Shown in pieces: positions 13,528 through 20,702 of a stretch of DNA of 20,702 nt. Under the pieces are notes generated by a model, which worked only from the letters and a program-made list of their open reading frames with translations, was not told the origin of the DNA and ran no database searches. Positions within the stretch are counted from its first letter, which is position 1; the number at the start of each line of letters is the position of its first letter. The position numbers were made by a program, and so were the translations under genes. Origin of the DNA: Pseudomonadota bacterium (GTDB lineage Bacteria > Pseudomonadota > Alphaproteobacteria > Micropepsales > Micropepsaceae); assembly GCA_021808875.1 (NCBI GenBank), contig JAKBAU010000023.1:1-20702 (forward strand), in the 5' to 3' direction.

Positions 13528-15237
13528 TTACCGCGGATCGCGCATATCCGTGACGGCGCCACACGATGCATCGGCGACCAGCCTTGCATATTTCGCCAGG
13601 ACGCCGCTCGCGTAACGCGCTGGCGGCGCTGTCCATCCGGCAAGCCGCTCGGCGATTTGCGTGGCGGTGAGAGACACGTCCAGCCGACGCCGCTCGACGT
13701 CGACGGTGATCTGGTCTCCGTCCCGCAGCGCCGCGATCGCCCCGCCCTCGGCCGCTTCCGGAACCACGTGGCCAATCACGAATCCCCTCGTCGCGCCGGA
13801 AAAGCGCCCATCCGTGACCAGCGCGATGCTATCGCCCAGCCCCGAGCCCTGCAGTGCGCCGGTCACCAGTTGCATCTCGCGCATCCCGGGCCCGCCTTTG
13901 GGACCTTCATAGCGCACAACCACGACGTCGTTCGCCTGGATACTCCCCTGCTTGATCGCGGCAAAGGCGGTCTCTTCGTTCTCGAACACCCGTGCCGGTC
14001 CCCTGTGGACGGCCTTTGCTTGACCGGACAGCTTGATCACACAGCCACCGGTTGCAAGGTTGCCGCGAAGGATCGCGATACCGCCCTGTGGCTTCAGCGG
14101 TCGGTTCAGTGGTCGTACGACCAGCTGACCCGGCGGTTCGACCGCGTGATCGATTGCGTCGCCGAGGCTCTGGCCGGTCACTGTCCGCTCCTCGCGGTGC
14201 AGCAGGCCGGCCTCCGCCAGTCGCTTACCGACCACCGCCATCCCGCCGGCGGCGTACATTTCGGGTGCGGTGTAAGTGCCCCAGGGGCGCAGGTCCGCAA
14301 GCACCGGGGTCCGGCGGGAGATGCGATCGAAGTCGTCCAGGGAGAGCTGAACGTCGAAATCATGTGCTATCGCGAGTAAATGCAGTACGGCGTTGGTTGA
14401 TCCGCCCGTCGCCATCACGCCGGCGATCGCATTCTCAAAGCTTCGGCGTGTCACCAGAGACCGCGGGGTGGTGCCGGCATTGACAAGTTCGACCGCAAGC
14501 CGCCCCGCCGCGGCGGCTGCCTCCAATTTTGCCGCCTCGCGCGCGGGGATCCCGTTCCAGCCCATGGCGGAGATGCCGAGCATTTCGCAGGCGGTGGCCA
14601 TCGTGTTGGCGGTGAACTGGCCGCCGCACGCGCCCGCGCCGGGACAGGCGTGGTCCTCGACGTCTTTCAGCTCTTCGGCGGTGATGCGGCCAGCGTTGAA
14701 AGCACCCAGCGCCTCGTAGATGTCCTGGATGGTCAGATCCCGCCCGCTGAACATACCGCCCGCGGCCTCGCAGCGCCCCGCCGCGATCGAGCCGCCGTAG
14801 AGCATCAAACCCGGGATATTGAGTCGCCCGAGCGCCATCGCCATCGCAGGGATCGTCTTGTCGCACCCGGAGATCGTCACGATGCCGTCAAACATGTGGC
14901 CGCGCGCCACCAACTCTACTGAATCGGCGATCAGTTCGCGGCTGATTAGGGAGGTCTTCATGCCTTCGGTGCCGGTCGTGATCCCATCGTTGATGGCAAT
15001 CGTGTTGACCTCAAGCGGCGTTCCACCCGCCTCGCGCACACTTTCCGCAACGCGCTCGGCGAGCTCGCGATGGTTCCAGTTGCACGGCATGGTGCCAATC
15101 CAGCAATGCGCGATGCCGATCTGCGGACGCGACAGGCTTTCGTCGGTAAAGCCCACCGCCTTCATCATCGCCCGGGCGACGGTTCGATCCGGTCCGTCGA
15201 GGAGAACGCGGCTGCGTTGCCGCGGATCAAGTGTCAT
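13528..15237 (-). CDS. IlvD/Edd-family dehydratase, DHAD-like
   Basis: A 569-residue iron-sulfur dehydratase. Cluster cysteines are Cys52 in TMPCNWNH, Cys125 in SGCDKTIPAM and Cys204 in GACGGQFTANTMA. Mg ligands lie in INDGI (Asp84) and CDK, and the C-terminal TDGRFSGATRG carries the catalytic serine region. The wording is closer to dihydroxyacid dehydratase (TPCN, NTIAINDGI, SGCDKTIP) than to classic gluconate or xylonate dehydratases. The family dehydrates 2,3-dihydroxy acids to 2-oxo acids. ATG at 15237 overlaps the RraA-like gene by 11 bases, so the two are coupled, and an MFS gene and an apnO relic flank them. A catabolic role on a sugar acid is therefore likelier than valine/isoleucine synthesis. 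Substrate unknown; see findings. Confidence 0.88.
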   Translation of the reverse strand: MTLDPRQRSRVLLDGPDRTVARAMMKAVGFTDESLSRPQIGIAHCWIGTMPCNWNHRELAERVAESVREAGGTPLEVNTIAINDGITTGTEGMKTSLISRELIADSVELVARGHMFDGIVTISGCDKTIPAMAMALGRLNIPGLMLYGGSIAAGRCEAAGGMFSGRDLTIQDIYEALGAFNAGRITAEELKDVEDHACPGAGACGGQFTANTMATACEMLGISAMGWNGIPAREAAKLEAAAAAGRLAVELVNAGTTPRSLVTRRSFENAIAGVMATGGSTNAVLHLLAIAHDFDVQLSLDDFDRISRRTPVLADLRPWGTYTAPEMYAAGGMAVVGKRLAEAGLLHREERTVTGQSLGDAIDHAVEPPGQLVVRPLNRPLKPQGGIAILRGNLATGGCVIKLSGQAKAVHRGPARVFENEETAFAAIKQGSIQANDVVVVRYEGPKGGPGMREMQLVTGALQGSGLGDSIALVTDGRFSGATRGFVIGHVVPEAAEGGAIAALRDGDQITVDVERRRLDVSLTATQIAERLAGWTAPPARYASGVLAKYARLVADASCGAVTDMRDPR

Positions 15238-15919
15238 CGCGCGCTGCCCCGCCTGAGCCGGCGGCGGGCACGTTGAAGACGTCGAGGGTCGTGCGCCCTT
15301 TCAGCAGCTCCTCCTCCCAGCCCCGCTCGGCCTGGACCCGCGCCTGACAGGCCGCGAGCCGTTCCTTTGCCTCCTCGCGCGGGATCACGACGAGCCCGTC
15401 GTCGTCGCCGAGAATAAGGTCGCCCGGCGCCACCCGCGCGCCGCCGAAGGTGATGACATCATTGACAATGCCATGGTCCATCGATGACGGCCCGCGCGGA
15501 TTGACGTGTCGCGTGAACACCACGAAATCCTCCCATTGGCGCAACCGCCCGCTGTCACGCACGGCCCCGTCCACGACCACCCCCGCCACACCCTTCAGTC
15601 GCGCCGAACCGCTCAGAAGCTCGCCAATGATCGCCGGGTTTTCCCGCCCGCCCGCCGCTACGACGATCACGTCGCCCGCTGTCGCGACCGCAATCGCATG
15701 ATGCACCGCGCCGTAGTCGGTTCCCGTACAGAACGCCGTCACTGCCGGGCCAACCAGGCGTTGGCCGGGGGCGAAGGGGCGGAGCGGTCGGATCGCCGGA
15801 TCGACCAACGTGTGTCCGCCGAAGATGTCGGCCGCGACGCTGGCCGGCACTCCGGACCAAGCGGCGACGATCTTGCGCGCGATCGCCGCGTCGCGCCGGT
15901 CATGAACGCGCGTGGGCAT
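15227..15919 (-). CDS. RraA-family protein, probable 4-hydroxy-2-oxoacid (HMG-type) aldolase
   Basis: A 230-residue RraA/HMG-aldolase-fold protein. The signature GELLSGSARLKGVAGVVVDG followed by AVRDSGRL (99-126) contains the substrate-binding Gly-Glu-Leu-Leu and the Arg121-Asp122 pair that in HMG/CHA aldolases bind substrate and the divalent metal. The presence of both favours a true aldolase or oxaloacetate decarboxylase over the RNase E inhibitor RraA. Such enzymes cleave 4-hydroxy-2-oxo acids to pyruvate-type products. ATG at 15919 has GGGAGGA upstream, 13 bases after the MFS stop, and the 3' end overlaps the dehydratase start by 11 bases. Dehydratase plus 2-oxoacid aldolase is a natural pair for non-phosphorylative sugar-acid breakdown. 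Confidence 0.87.
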   Translation of the reverse strand: MPTRVHDRRDAAIARKIVAAWSGVPASVAADIFGGHTLVDPAIRPLRPFAPGQRLVGPAVTAFCTGTDYGAVHHAIAVATAGDVIVVAAGGRENPAIIGELLSGSARLKGVAGVVVDGAVRDSGRLRQWEDFVVFTRHVNPRGPSSMDHGIVNDVITFGGARVAPGDLILGDDDGLVVIPREEAKERLAACQARVQAERGWEEELLKGRTTLDVFNVPAAGSGGAARDDT

Positions 15920-15932
15920 GGATTGTTCCTCC

Positions 15933-17357
15933 CTATTTTATGTGGTTGGCCACCCGACCGGCGCGGCGCCGGGGTCGGGCCGGCACGCACGTCCTGTCGG
16001 GATCAGGGTCCGAGGCCGCCGTCGCAGGGCCGACCAGCCGGAACTCGTCCATTCGTACACGGTAGGCGAGAACCAGGAAAGCGCCCAGCAGCCAAGCGAT
16101 TGCGAGGACGAGCATCCCGTGATCAACGCTGCCGGTCCACTCCGAGACCGCGCCGACGACGAACGGTCCTACAAATCCCCCGGTGAGGGCGAGCGAGTTG
16201 ATGAAGGCGATCGCTGCCGCCTCCGACGCGCCCTTGAACGCTCCGGTCGCGAGACCCCAGAACACAGGCAGGACGGCCATGATGCCGCCAACGGCAAGGC
16301 ACATCCCGAGAAGAACGATCGGCAGTTCGTCCTTCCAGACGACGCTCGCGACGATGCCCATGGCGCCGACCGCGGTGCTCCCGACTATGTGCCAGCGACG
16401 CTCGCCGGTGCGGTCCGAGCTGCGGCTTACCACGAGCATCATCACGACCGACGCGGCGTAGGGGATCGCGCTGGCGAGCGCGACTTCCAGCGGCGTCGAC
16501 AGGCCGGCGGCACGAATGATCGTGGGAAGAAAGAAGAACACGCCGTACATCGAGAGCACGATGGTGAACAGGATCGCCCCCAAATGCCACACGTGGGGGG
16601 TCGCGAACACGCGCAGCACTGGCATGGAGTCCGCCGCCTCACGGTCATCGGCGAGGATACGCGCCAGGCAAAGCTTTTCGCCGGGCGAGAGCCAGCGCGC
16701 CGTCGCGATCCGGTCCGGAAGGGTGGCGAACACCACGGGTGCGAGAAGGATTGCCGGCAGTGCTTCCAGGATGAACATCCATTGCCAGCCTGCCAGACTG
16801 AGAAACTGATCGAATTTTGATATGATCAGTCCCGACAGAAGCGATCCTGAAAAGCCGGCGATCGGTACTGCAATGTAGAGCATGGAGGTAATGCGCGCGC
16901 GCCGATGCCGCGGATACCATTGCGTGAGATAGTAAATGATGCCGGGAAATAGACCCGCCTCGGCGACGCCGAGCGCGAAACGGAGCACGTAGAACGACCA
17001 GAGCGAAGTCACGACGCTCATTGCGGCCGAGATCGCGCCCCAGGTGACGAGAATGCGGGTGATCCAGATACGGGCACCGAACCGGTGCAGCAGCAGGTTG
17101 CTCGGCACCTCGACCGCAGCGTAGCCGATGAAAAACAGGCCGGCGCCCAGCCCGTAGACGGCGTCGCTGAACCCGAGGTCGGACATCATCTGCAGCTTGG
17201 CGAAGCTGACGTTGATGCGGTCCAAGTTGGATACGACGTAGCACGTGACAATCAGCGGCATCAGCCGGAAGGCTACGCGCCGGTACAGGGTGTCCTCGTC
17301 ATCGCCGTCCGGGCGGGCTGGGGCGAGCGGGCCGGGGTCAGAACACGTCGCGGTCAT
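15933..17357 (-). CDS. MFS transporter, anion:cation symporter (ACS) family
   Basis: A 474-residue, 12-segment major facilitator. N-terminal phrases RLMPLIVTCYVVSNLDRINV, then GLGAGLFFIGYAAVEVPSN and RFALGVAEAGLFPGIIYYLTQWYP, are diagnostic of the ACS group, which takes up organic anions such as hexuronates, galactonate, tartrate and phthalate with protons or sodium. A central loop (about residues 205-245) divides two six-helix halves. The C-terminal 35 residues are basic, proline-rich and unusual in length. ATG at 17357 follows GGAGGAAG. It is 13 bases upstream of the RraA-like gene, so it most likely imports the acid that the dehydratase and aldolase break down. Confidence 0.92.
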   Translation of the reverse strand: MTATCSDPGPLAPARPDGDDEDTLYRRVAFRLMPLIVTCYVVSNLDRINVSFAKLQMMSDLGFSDAVYGLGAGLFFIGYAAVEVPSNLLLHRFGARIWITRILVTWGAISAAMSVVTSLWSFYVLRFALGVAEAGLFPGIIYYLTQWYPRHRRARITSMLYIAVPIAGFSGSLLSGLIISKFDQFLSLAGWQWMFILEALPAILLAPVVFATLPDRIATARWLSPGEKLCLARILADDREAADSMPVLRVFATPHVWHLGAILFTIVLSMYGVFFFLPTIIRAAGLSTPLEVALASAIPYAASVVMMLVVSRSSDRTGERRWHIVGSTAVGAMGIVASVVWKDELPIVLLGMCLAVGGIMAVLPVFWGLATGAFKGASEAAAIAFINSLALTGGFVGPFVVGAVSEWTGSVDHGMLVLAIAWLLGAFLVLAYRVRMDEFRLVGPATAASDPDPDRTCVPARPRRRAGRVANHIK

Positions 17358-17423
17358 CTTCCTCCGGCCTCATCGTCGCAGCGGGGCATTCGGATCACTG
17401 CACCCGCCATCATTTGCTTCCCG

Positions 17424-18137
17424 TCAGCATCCGAGGCGCCGGGCAAGCGCCACGAAATCCTCGGCGATCAAGTCCCACGCTTCATTTGGCTCGAGATCGA
17501 TGGCCTGACCTGGCCCGCGCTCGGTCGGACGGGGGATAAAGACCGTCCTGAGACCGCATGCCCGGGCCGCCGCGAGGTCGTCGTTGTGCGCGGCGACCAG
17601 TGCGACCTCCTCGATCTTCAATTCCAGCAATGCGGCCGAGCGAACATAAGCCTCTGGTTGGGGCTTGTAGGACTGGGTGGGCTCAGCGCCGGCGATCACG
17701 TCCCATGGCAAGCCGCCCCATTTGGCAAGCCACGTCATGAGCGAGACGTTGCCGTTCGATAAGGTGCCGATTACGAATCGCCGCTTTAGCCGGGCCAGTC
17801 CGACGACCACGTCCGGCCAGGGTTCCAGGCGCTCCCACGCGCGGGTCAAATCGGCAAGCTCCACCTCCGGGACGCGGCCGGGATCGAGATGACGACGCAG
17901 CAGCGTCTCGAGGTTCTCGCGATGAAGCACACTCAGGCGCGTCCAGCCGCGTTCGCCGCGGCGGATGGGCTCCATCGAGGGCTGGTAGAGCGCGCGCCAC
18001 TCGTCGGCGACCGAAGCGGGATCGAGATGTGTCAGGCCGTAGCGCCGCAGGAACGGAGCCAACTCGCGTGCGACGCTGCCACGCCAGTCGACCACCGTTC
18101 CGAAAACGTCGAAGCCGAGGAAGCGAACTTTCTGCAT
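17424..18137 (-). CDS. HAD-superfamily hydrolase, haloacid dehalogenase type II-like
   Basis: A 237-residue HAD protein. Motif I is FDVFGTVVDW with nucleophile Asp10, motif II lies in GTLSNGN, motif III lysine in YKPQPEAY, and motif IV is AAHNDDLAAARACGLRTVF. The Asp-x-Phe-Gly-Thr form of motif I and the Ser-Asn-Gly-Asn segment match L-2-haloacid dehalogenases, although many such proteins act on phosphorylated sugars or glycolate phosphate. ATG at 18137 follows GGAGATCGG. It lies 183 bases after the cytochrome gene and 66 before the MFS gene, all one strand. In this setting a phosphatase for a sugar-acid phosphate or 2-phosphoglycolate is as plausible as dehalogenation. Confidence 0.87.
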   Translation of the reverse strand: MQKVRFLGFDVFGTVVDWRGSVARELAPFLRRYGLTHLDPASVADEWRALYQPSMEPIRRGERGWTRLSVLHRENLETLLRRHLDPGRVPEVELADLTRAWERLEPWPDVVVGLARLKRRFVIGTLSNGNVSLMTWLAKWGGLPWDVIAGAEPTQSYKPQPEAYVRSAALLELKIEEVALVAAHNDDLAAARACGLRTVFIPRPTERGPGQAIDLEPNEAWDLIAEDFVALARRLGC

Positions 18138-18320
18138 CCGATCTCCGGGCTCTTGGTGCGGTGTGGGTCAAATGGCCAAAAAGCCGGTCAGGCCGCCGGT
18201 CGCGCGCAGGAAGGCCGGCAGGCGACAGCGACCGTGGTGGCAGGAGCATTAGGGTCGACCGAACAAGCTGCGTTGCCAAACGCGCTCCGGCCGCGACAAT
18301 GCTCGGTCGTTCGACCATCG

Positions 18321-18707
18321 TCAGCTTTTCCCGCCTGTGCGGATATACGCCCACAGCGCGTCGATCTCGCCCGGCTCCAGCATGTCGCCCCACGCGGGCA
18401 TCGTGTTCTTGCCATGGGTGACGGAGTTGATGAACCTCGCATGGTCGTTGTGCGGGAACTTGCGCAGATCGAAAGACGATGTGCCCGCGTTGACCATGTT
18501 CACGCCGTGGCAATGTGAGCAGAGCTGAGCGTAGAGCGACCTGCCCTGCTCGACGAGCTTCGGCGCCGCCGGAGCGTCGGCCTGATCGTCCTCCGCTCGT
18601 GCGGCCGTCGTCCCGCAAAGCCCCAGCGTCACGACGAGCATGCCGGGCAACACGGCCACGCGGAGCAGCCTGCGGACGGGGGACGACCATCGCACCCGGT
18701 TGCCCAC
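18321..18707 (-). CDS. Periplasmic c-type cytochrome, likely electron acceptor of the PQQ dehydrogenase
   Basis: A 128-residue monoheme cytochrome c. An N-terminal signal (hydrophobic VAVLPGMLVVTLGLCG, cleavage after ARA at about 38) exports it. The heme site is CSHCH (63-67) and the distal ligand is Met103 in NTMPAWGD, followed by LEPGEIDALWAYIRTG, the usual C-terminal helix. GTG at 18707 has GGGAGAGGACGG directly upstream; another GTG is four codons in. It starts 15 bases after the PQQ dehydrogenase stop, the common arrangement in which the cytochrome takes electrons from reduced PQQ and hands them to the oxidase chain. It is a stand-alone small cytochrome, not a heme domain fused to the dehydrogenase. 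Confidence 0.92.
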   Translation of the reverse strand: MGNRVRWSSPVRRLLRVAVLPGMLVVTLGLCGTTAARAEDDQADAPAAPKLVEQGRSLYAQLCSHCHGVNMVNAGTSSFDLRKFPHNDHARFINSVTHGKNTMPAWGDMLEPGEIDALWAYIRTGGKS

Positions 18708-18722
18708 CCGTCCTCTCCCGCC

Positions 18723-20408
18723 TTACTTAGACACGGGCCGGGGGAACAAGGCGAAGGCCCAGAGCGACCCGCCAGCGGGAACGTTGGCCATCCGCTCGTC
18801 GCCGGCATAGACAGCGTAGGCGCCGCCCAGCCCACTCGCAACGACCACGAACTGCTCGCCGTCCTGCTGCCAGGTGATCGGCTGGCCCTCGATCCCCGAT
18901 CCGGTCTGAAACTGCCAGAGTTTCTTGCCCGTATCGGCATCGAAGGCGTTGAACTCGCCCGTCTCCTGGCCGGAGAACACAACCCCGCCGGCGGTCACCA
19001 GAACGCCGCCCCAGCGCGGCGTCTCGCTCGCCACCTCCCACTTGGCCTTGCCGGTCAGCGGATCGATCGCTTTCAGGTGGCCGACCATGCCGTCCTTCGG
19101 ATAGACCCAGGACAGGTCGGCCCCCCAGTAGGTCGCGCCCGGGCGGTATTTCACCTCGATCGGCTTGTATTTCATGCCGAGCTCGAGCGAATTTATGTAG
19201 ACGAGCCCAGTCTGCGGGCTGAAAGCCGACGGGCTCCACGCCTTGCCGCCCCACACGCTCGGCCAGATCTCGACCTGCTCGCCGGTCTCGCGCATGTGCT
19301 TGGTGATATCGGAATCGACCGGACGGCCATTCTCGTCGATGCCGTTCGCCCAGTTCAGCGTCTTCACATACTGATTGGCGGCGATCAGCTTGCCGCTGGT
19401 GCGATCGAGCACGTAGAAGAAGCCGTTGCGATTGGCGTTCAGCAGCGCCTTGGTCTTGGTGCCGTGCACATCGATGTCGGCGAGCACCATGTCGGCCACC
19501 GAGTCGAAGTCATACGGATCCTTCGGCGTGAACTGGAAGTGCCACTTGATCCTGCCGGTCTGCGGATCGAGCGCCAGCACCGACGCCGTATACAGGTTGT
19601 CGCCGGGGCTGCGCACCTTGGCGTTCCAGGGACCAGCGTTGCCGACGCCCCAGTAGACCGTCTTCAGCTCCGGATCGTAGGAGCCGGTGATCCAGGATGA
19701 GCCACCGCCATGCTGCCAGCTGTCGCCCGGCCAAGACTCATTTCCCGGCTCGCCCGGCCCCGGAATGGTGTAGGTCCGCCAGAGATGCTTGCCGGTTTCC
19801 GGGTCCCAGCCGTCGATAAAGCCGCGAATGCCGTATTCCGCGCCAGAGGTGCCGGTGATCACCACGCCATCGGCTACCAGCGGCGCGAGCGTCTGCGAGT
19901 AGCCCTCCTTCCAGTCGATCACCTTCGAGCGCCACAACTCGCTGCCGGTCTTGGCGTCCAGCGCGATGACGTTGGCGTCGAGCGTGGTTCTGAACACCTT
20001 GCCGTCAAACAGCGCCAACCCGCGGCTGATGATCCCGCAGCACACGATGCGCGGCGTCTCAGGAGGGTATTCGACCTTGGTCTTCCAGATCTGTCGCCCG
20101 GTCTTGGCGTCGACGGCGATGGTTGCGTTGTGGGTCGTGGCGTAGAGCACGCCCTTGTAGACGAGCGGGTGAGTCTCCTCAGCACGGTTGTCGTCGAAGC
20201 TCAGATTCCACGCCGGAACGAGAGATTTGACGGTTTCCTTGCTGATCTTGTCAAGCGGACTGAAGCGCTGCTGGCTGTAGCTCATGCCGTAATTGAGCAC
20301 GTTAGCTGTATCCGCCGTGCCCTTCTCCAAATCGGCCGTAGTCTGCGCGTACGCATCGGTCGAGAGCAGACCGGCCAACGCCGCAGCAACTGCTACTGAT
20401 CTCGTCAT
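18723..20408 (-). CDS. PQQ-dependent alcohol dehydrogenase, methanol/ethanol family, lanthanide-type metal site
   Basis: A 561-residue periplasmic quinoprotein with an eight-bladed propeller. Signal peptide 1-22 (cleavage after AYA). Landmarks: vicinal cysteines Cys123-Cys124 of the disulfide ring, metal ligand Glu191 in GAEYGIRG, Asn257 in GVGNAGPWN, catalytic Asp300 with a second acid Asp302 in YDFDSV, and Arg327 in NANRNGFFYVLDR. Tryptophan docking motifs (DAKTGRQIWKT, DPETGKHLWRT, DADTGKKLWQF) recur. It oxidises an alcohol or sugar and passes electrons to the adjacent cytochrome c. ATG at 20408 follows GAGGAAAT. The extra Asp two residues after the catalytic Asp is the hallmark of XoxF-like, lanthanide-using enzymes. 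No PQQ synthesis genes are in the window. Substrate is not predictable; methanol is only one option. Confidence 0.92.
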   Translation of the reverse strand: MTRSVAVAAALAGLLSTDAYAQTTADLEKGTADTANVLNYGMSYSQQRFSPLDKISKETVKSLVPAWNLSFDDNRAEETHPLVYKGVLYATTHNATIAVDAKTGRQIWKTKVEYPPETPRIVCCGIISRGLALFDGKVFRTTLDANVIALDAKTGSELWRSKVIDWKEGYSQTLAPLVADGVVITGTSGAEYGIRGFIDGWDPETGKHLWRTYTIPGPGEPGNESWPGDSWQHGGGSSWITGSYDPELKTVYWGVGNAGPWNAKVRSPGDNLYTASVLALDPQTGRIKWHFQFTPKDPYDFDSVADMVLADIDVHGTKTKALLNANRNGFFYVLDRTSGKLIAANQYVKTLNWANGIDENGRPVDSDITKHMRETGEQVEIWPSVWGGKAWSPSAFSPQTGLVYINSLELGMKYKPIEVKYRPGATYWGADLSWVYPKDGMVGHLKAIDPLTGKAKWEVASETPRWGGVLVTAGGVVFSGQETGEFNAFDADTGKKLWQFQTGSGIEGQPITWQQDGEQFVVVASGLGGAYAVYAGDERMANVPAGGSLWAFALFPRPVSK

Positions 20409-20702
20409 ACATTTCCTCTTTCGTTATTATGTTTGAAGTAACGGCTTGCAATTTTGGCTCAGCGTTCGGCTCGTACGCTCGATCCAGGGGCCAAGGCCAC
20501 CGAGACTATCTCAGTCGAGGAATAGCAAAGCGTGATGCTAACGCAACTGAGAAATGGTCCATCATCGTTGAGGAAATCTCAACGTCTCAAATCCAGCAAG
20601 CGGGCTTCACCTTGCGCCACGGCGCGGCTCCGTCGTCTCGTCGAACGGGAGGTGACCTGTTCTGATTTTTCGGACGGCGGTTAATTTGGGAGACCAGTCT
20701 CC
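20409..20702. other. Upstream region of the PQQ dehydrogenase gene
   Basis: Nearly 300 bases with no supported gene; a plus-strand frame at 20429-20665 shows no domain or ribosome binding site. It should hold the promoter of the dehydrogenase operon. A perfect inverted repeat GGAGAC-CA-GTCTCC lies at 20689-20702, touching the window edge. Confidence 0.5.

Noticed and set aside
20429..20665. Small plus-strand gene at the right edge
   Set aside because: No ribosome binding site, domain or family resemblance. It lies in the expected promoter region of the PQQ dehydrogenase gene.

Overview
The window is GC-rich, with tightly packed minus-strand operons, GTG and TTG starts and short or overlapping gene junctions. 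Together with a FitAB-type toxin-antitoxin pair, a one-permease ABC sugar importer, an IlvD/RraA/MFS cluster and a PQQ dehydrogenase, this suggests a soil- or plant-associated alphaproteobacterium, probably Hyphomicrobiales or a relative. The taxonomic call is an inference from style and gene content; there is no rRNA or other marker gene.

Layout. Positions 1-871 (+) hold the tail of a BrnA-like antitoxin and a complete fitA/fitB (vapBC-type) module. Positions 872-1648 have no convincing gene but contain a solitary hairpin that looks like a type I-E CRISPR repeat. Position 1649 onward is almost wholly minus strand. A LysR regulator (1649-2536) and an SMP-30 lactonase-like gene (2695-3591) are followed, moving upstream, by a NanR-type GntR regulator (3722-4459), an ABC sugar importer (ATPase 4609-6102, permease 6099-7142, binding protein 7185-8291), a small gene of unknown function (8354-8746), an ApnO-like dehydrogenase (8762-9595), a DUF1537 kinase (9610-10929) and a RuBisCO-like protein (10943-12196). 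Transcription of this set probably starts near 12325-12350, where there is a palindromic operator candidate. Its 8-mer core recurs upstream of the GntR gene.

RuBisCO-like protein, DUF1537 kinase and ApnO together are the signature of D-apionate catabolism. ApnO converts D-apionate to 3-oxo-isoapionate, OiaK phosphorylates it at position 4, and the RuBisCO-like protein (OiaX decarboxylase or OiaT transcarboxylase/hydrolase) breaks it down. The ABC importer and lactonase-like protein plausibly feed the pathway, and the GntR protein plausibly controls it.

Positions 12541-13209 (+) are a broken IS3-family transposase gene. It abuts the decayed 5' third of a second apnO-like gene (13210-13487, minus), which lies directly downstream of a second minus-strand gene set: PQQ dehydrogenase (18723-20408), cytochrome c (18321-18707), HAD hydrolase (17424-18137), ACS-type MFS transporter (15933-17357), RraA-type aldolase (15227-15919) and a DHAD-like dehydratase (13528-15237). 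The region may therefore once have held two apnO-bearing units joined head to tail.

The most interesting points are the apnO relic linking the IlvD/RraA set to branched sugar-acid chemistry, the chemical resemblance of D-apionate to the normal DHAD substrate, an Asp-x-Asp lanthanide signature in the PQQ dehydrogenase, and the uncharacterised 130-residue protein inside the apionate operon.
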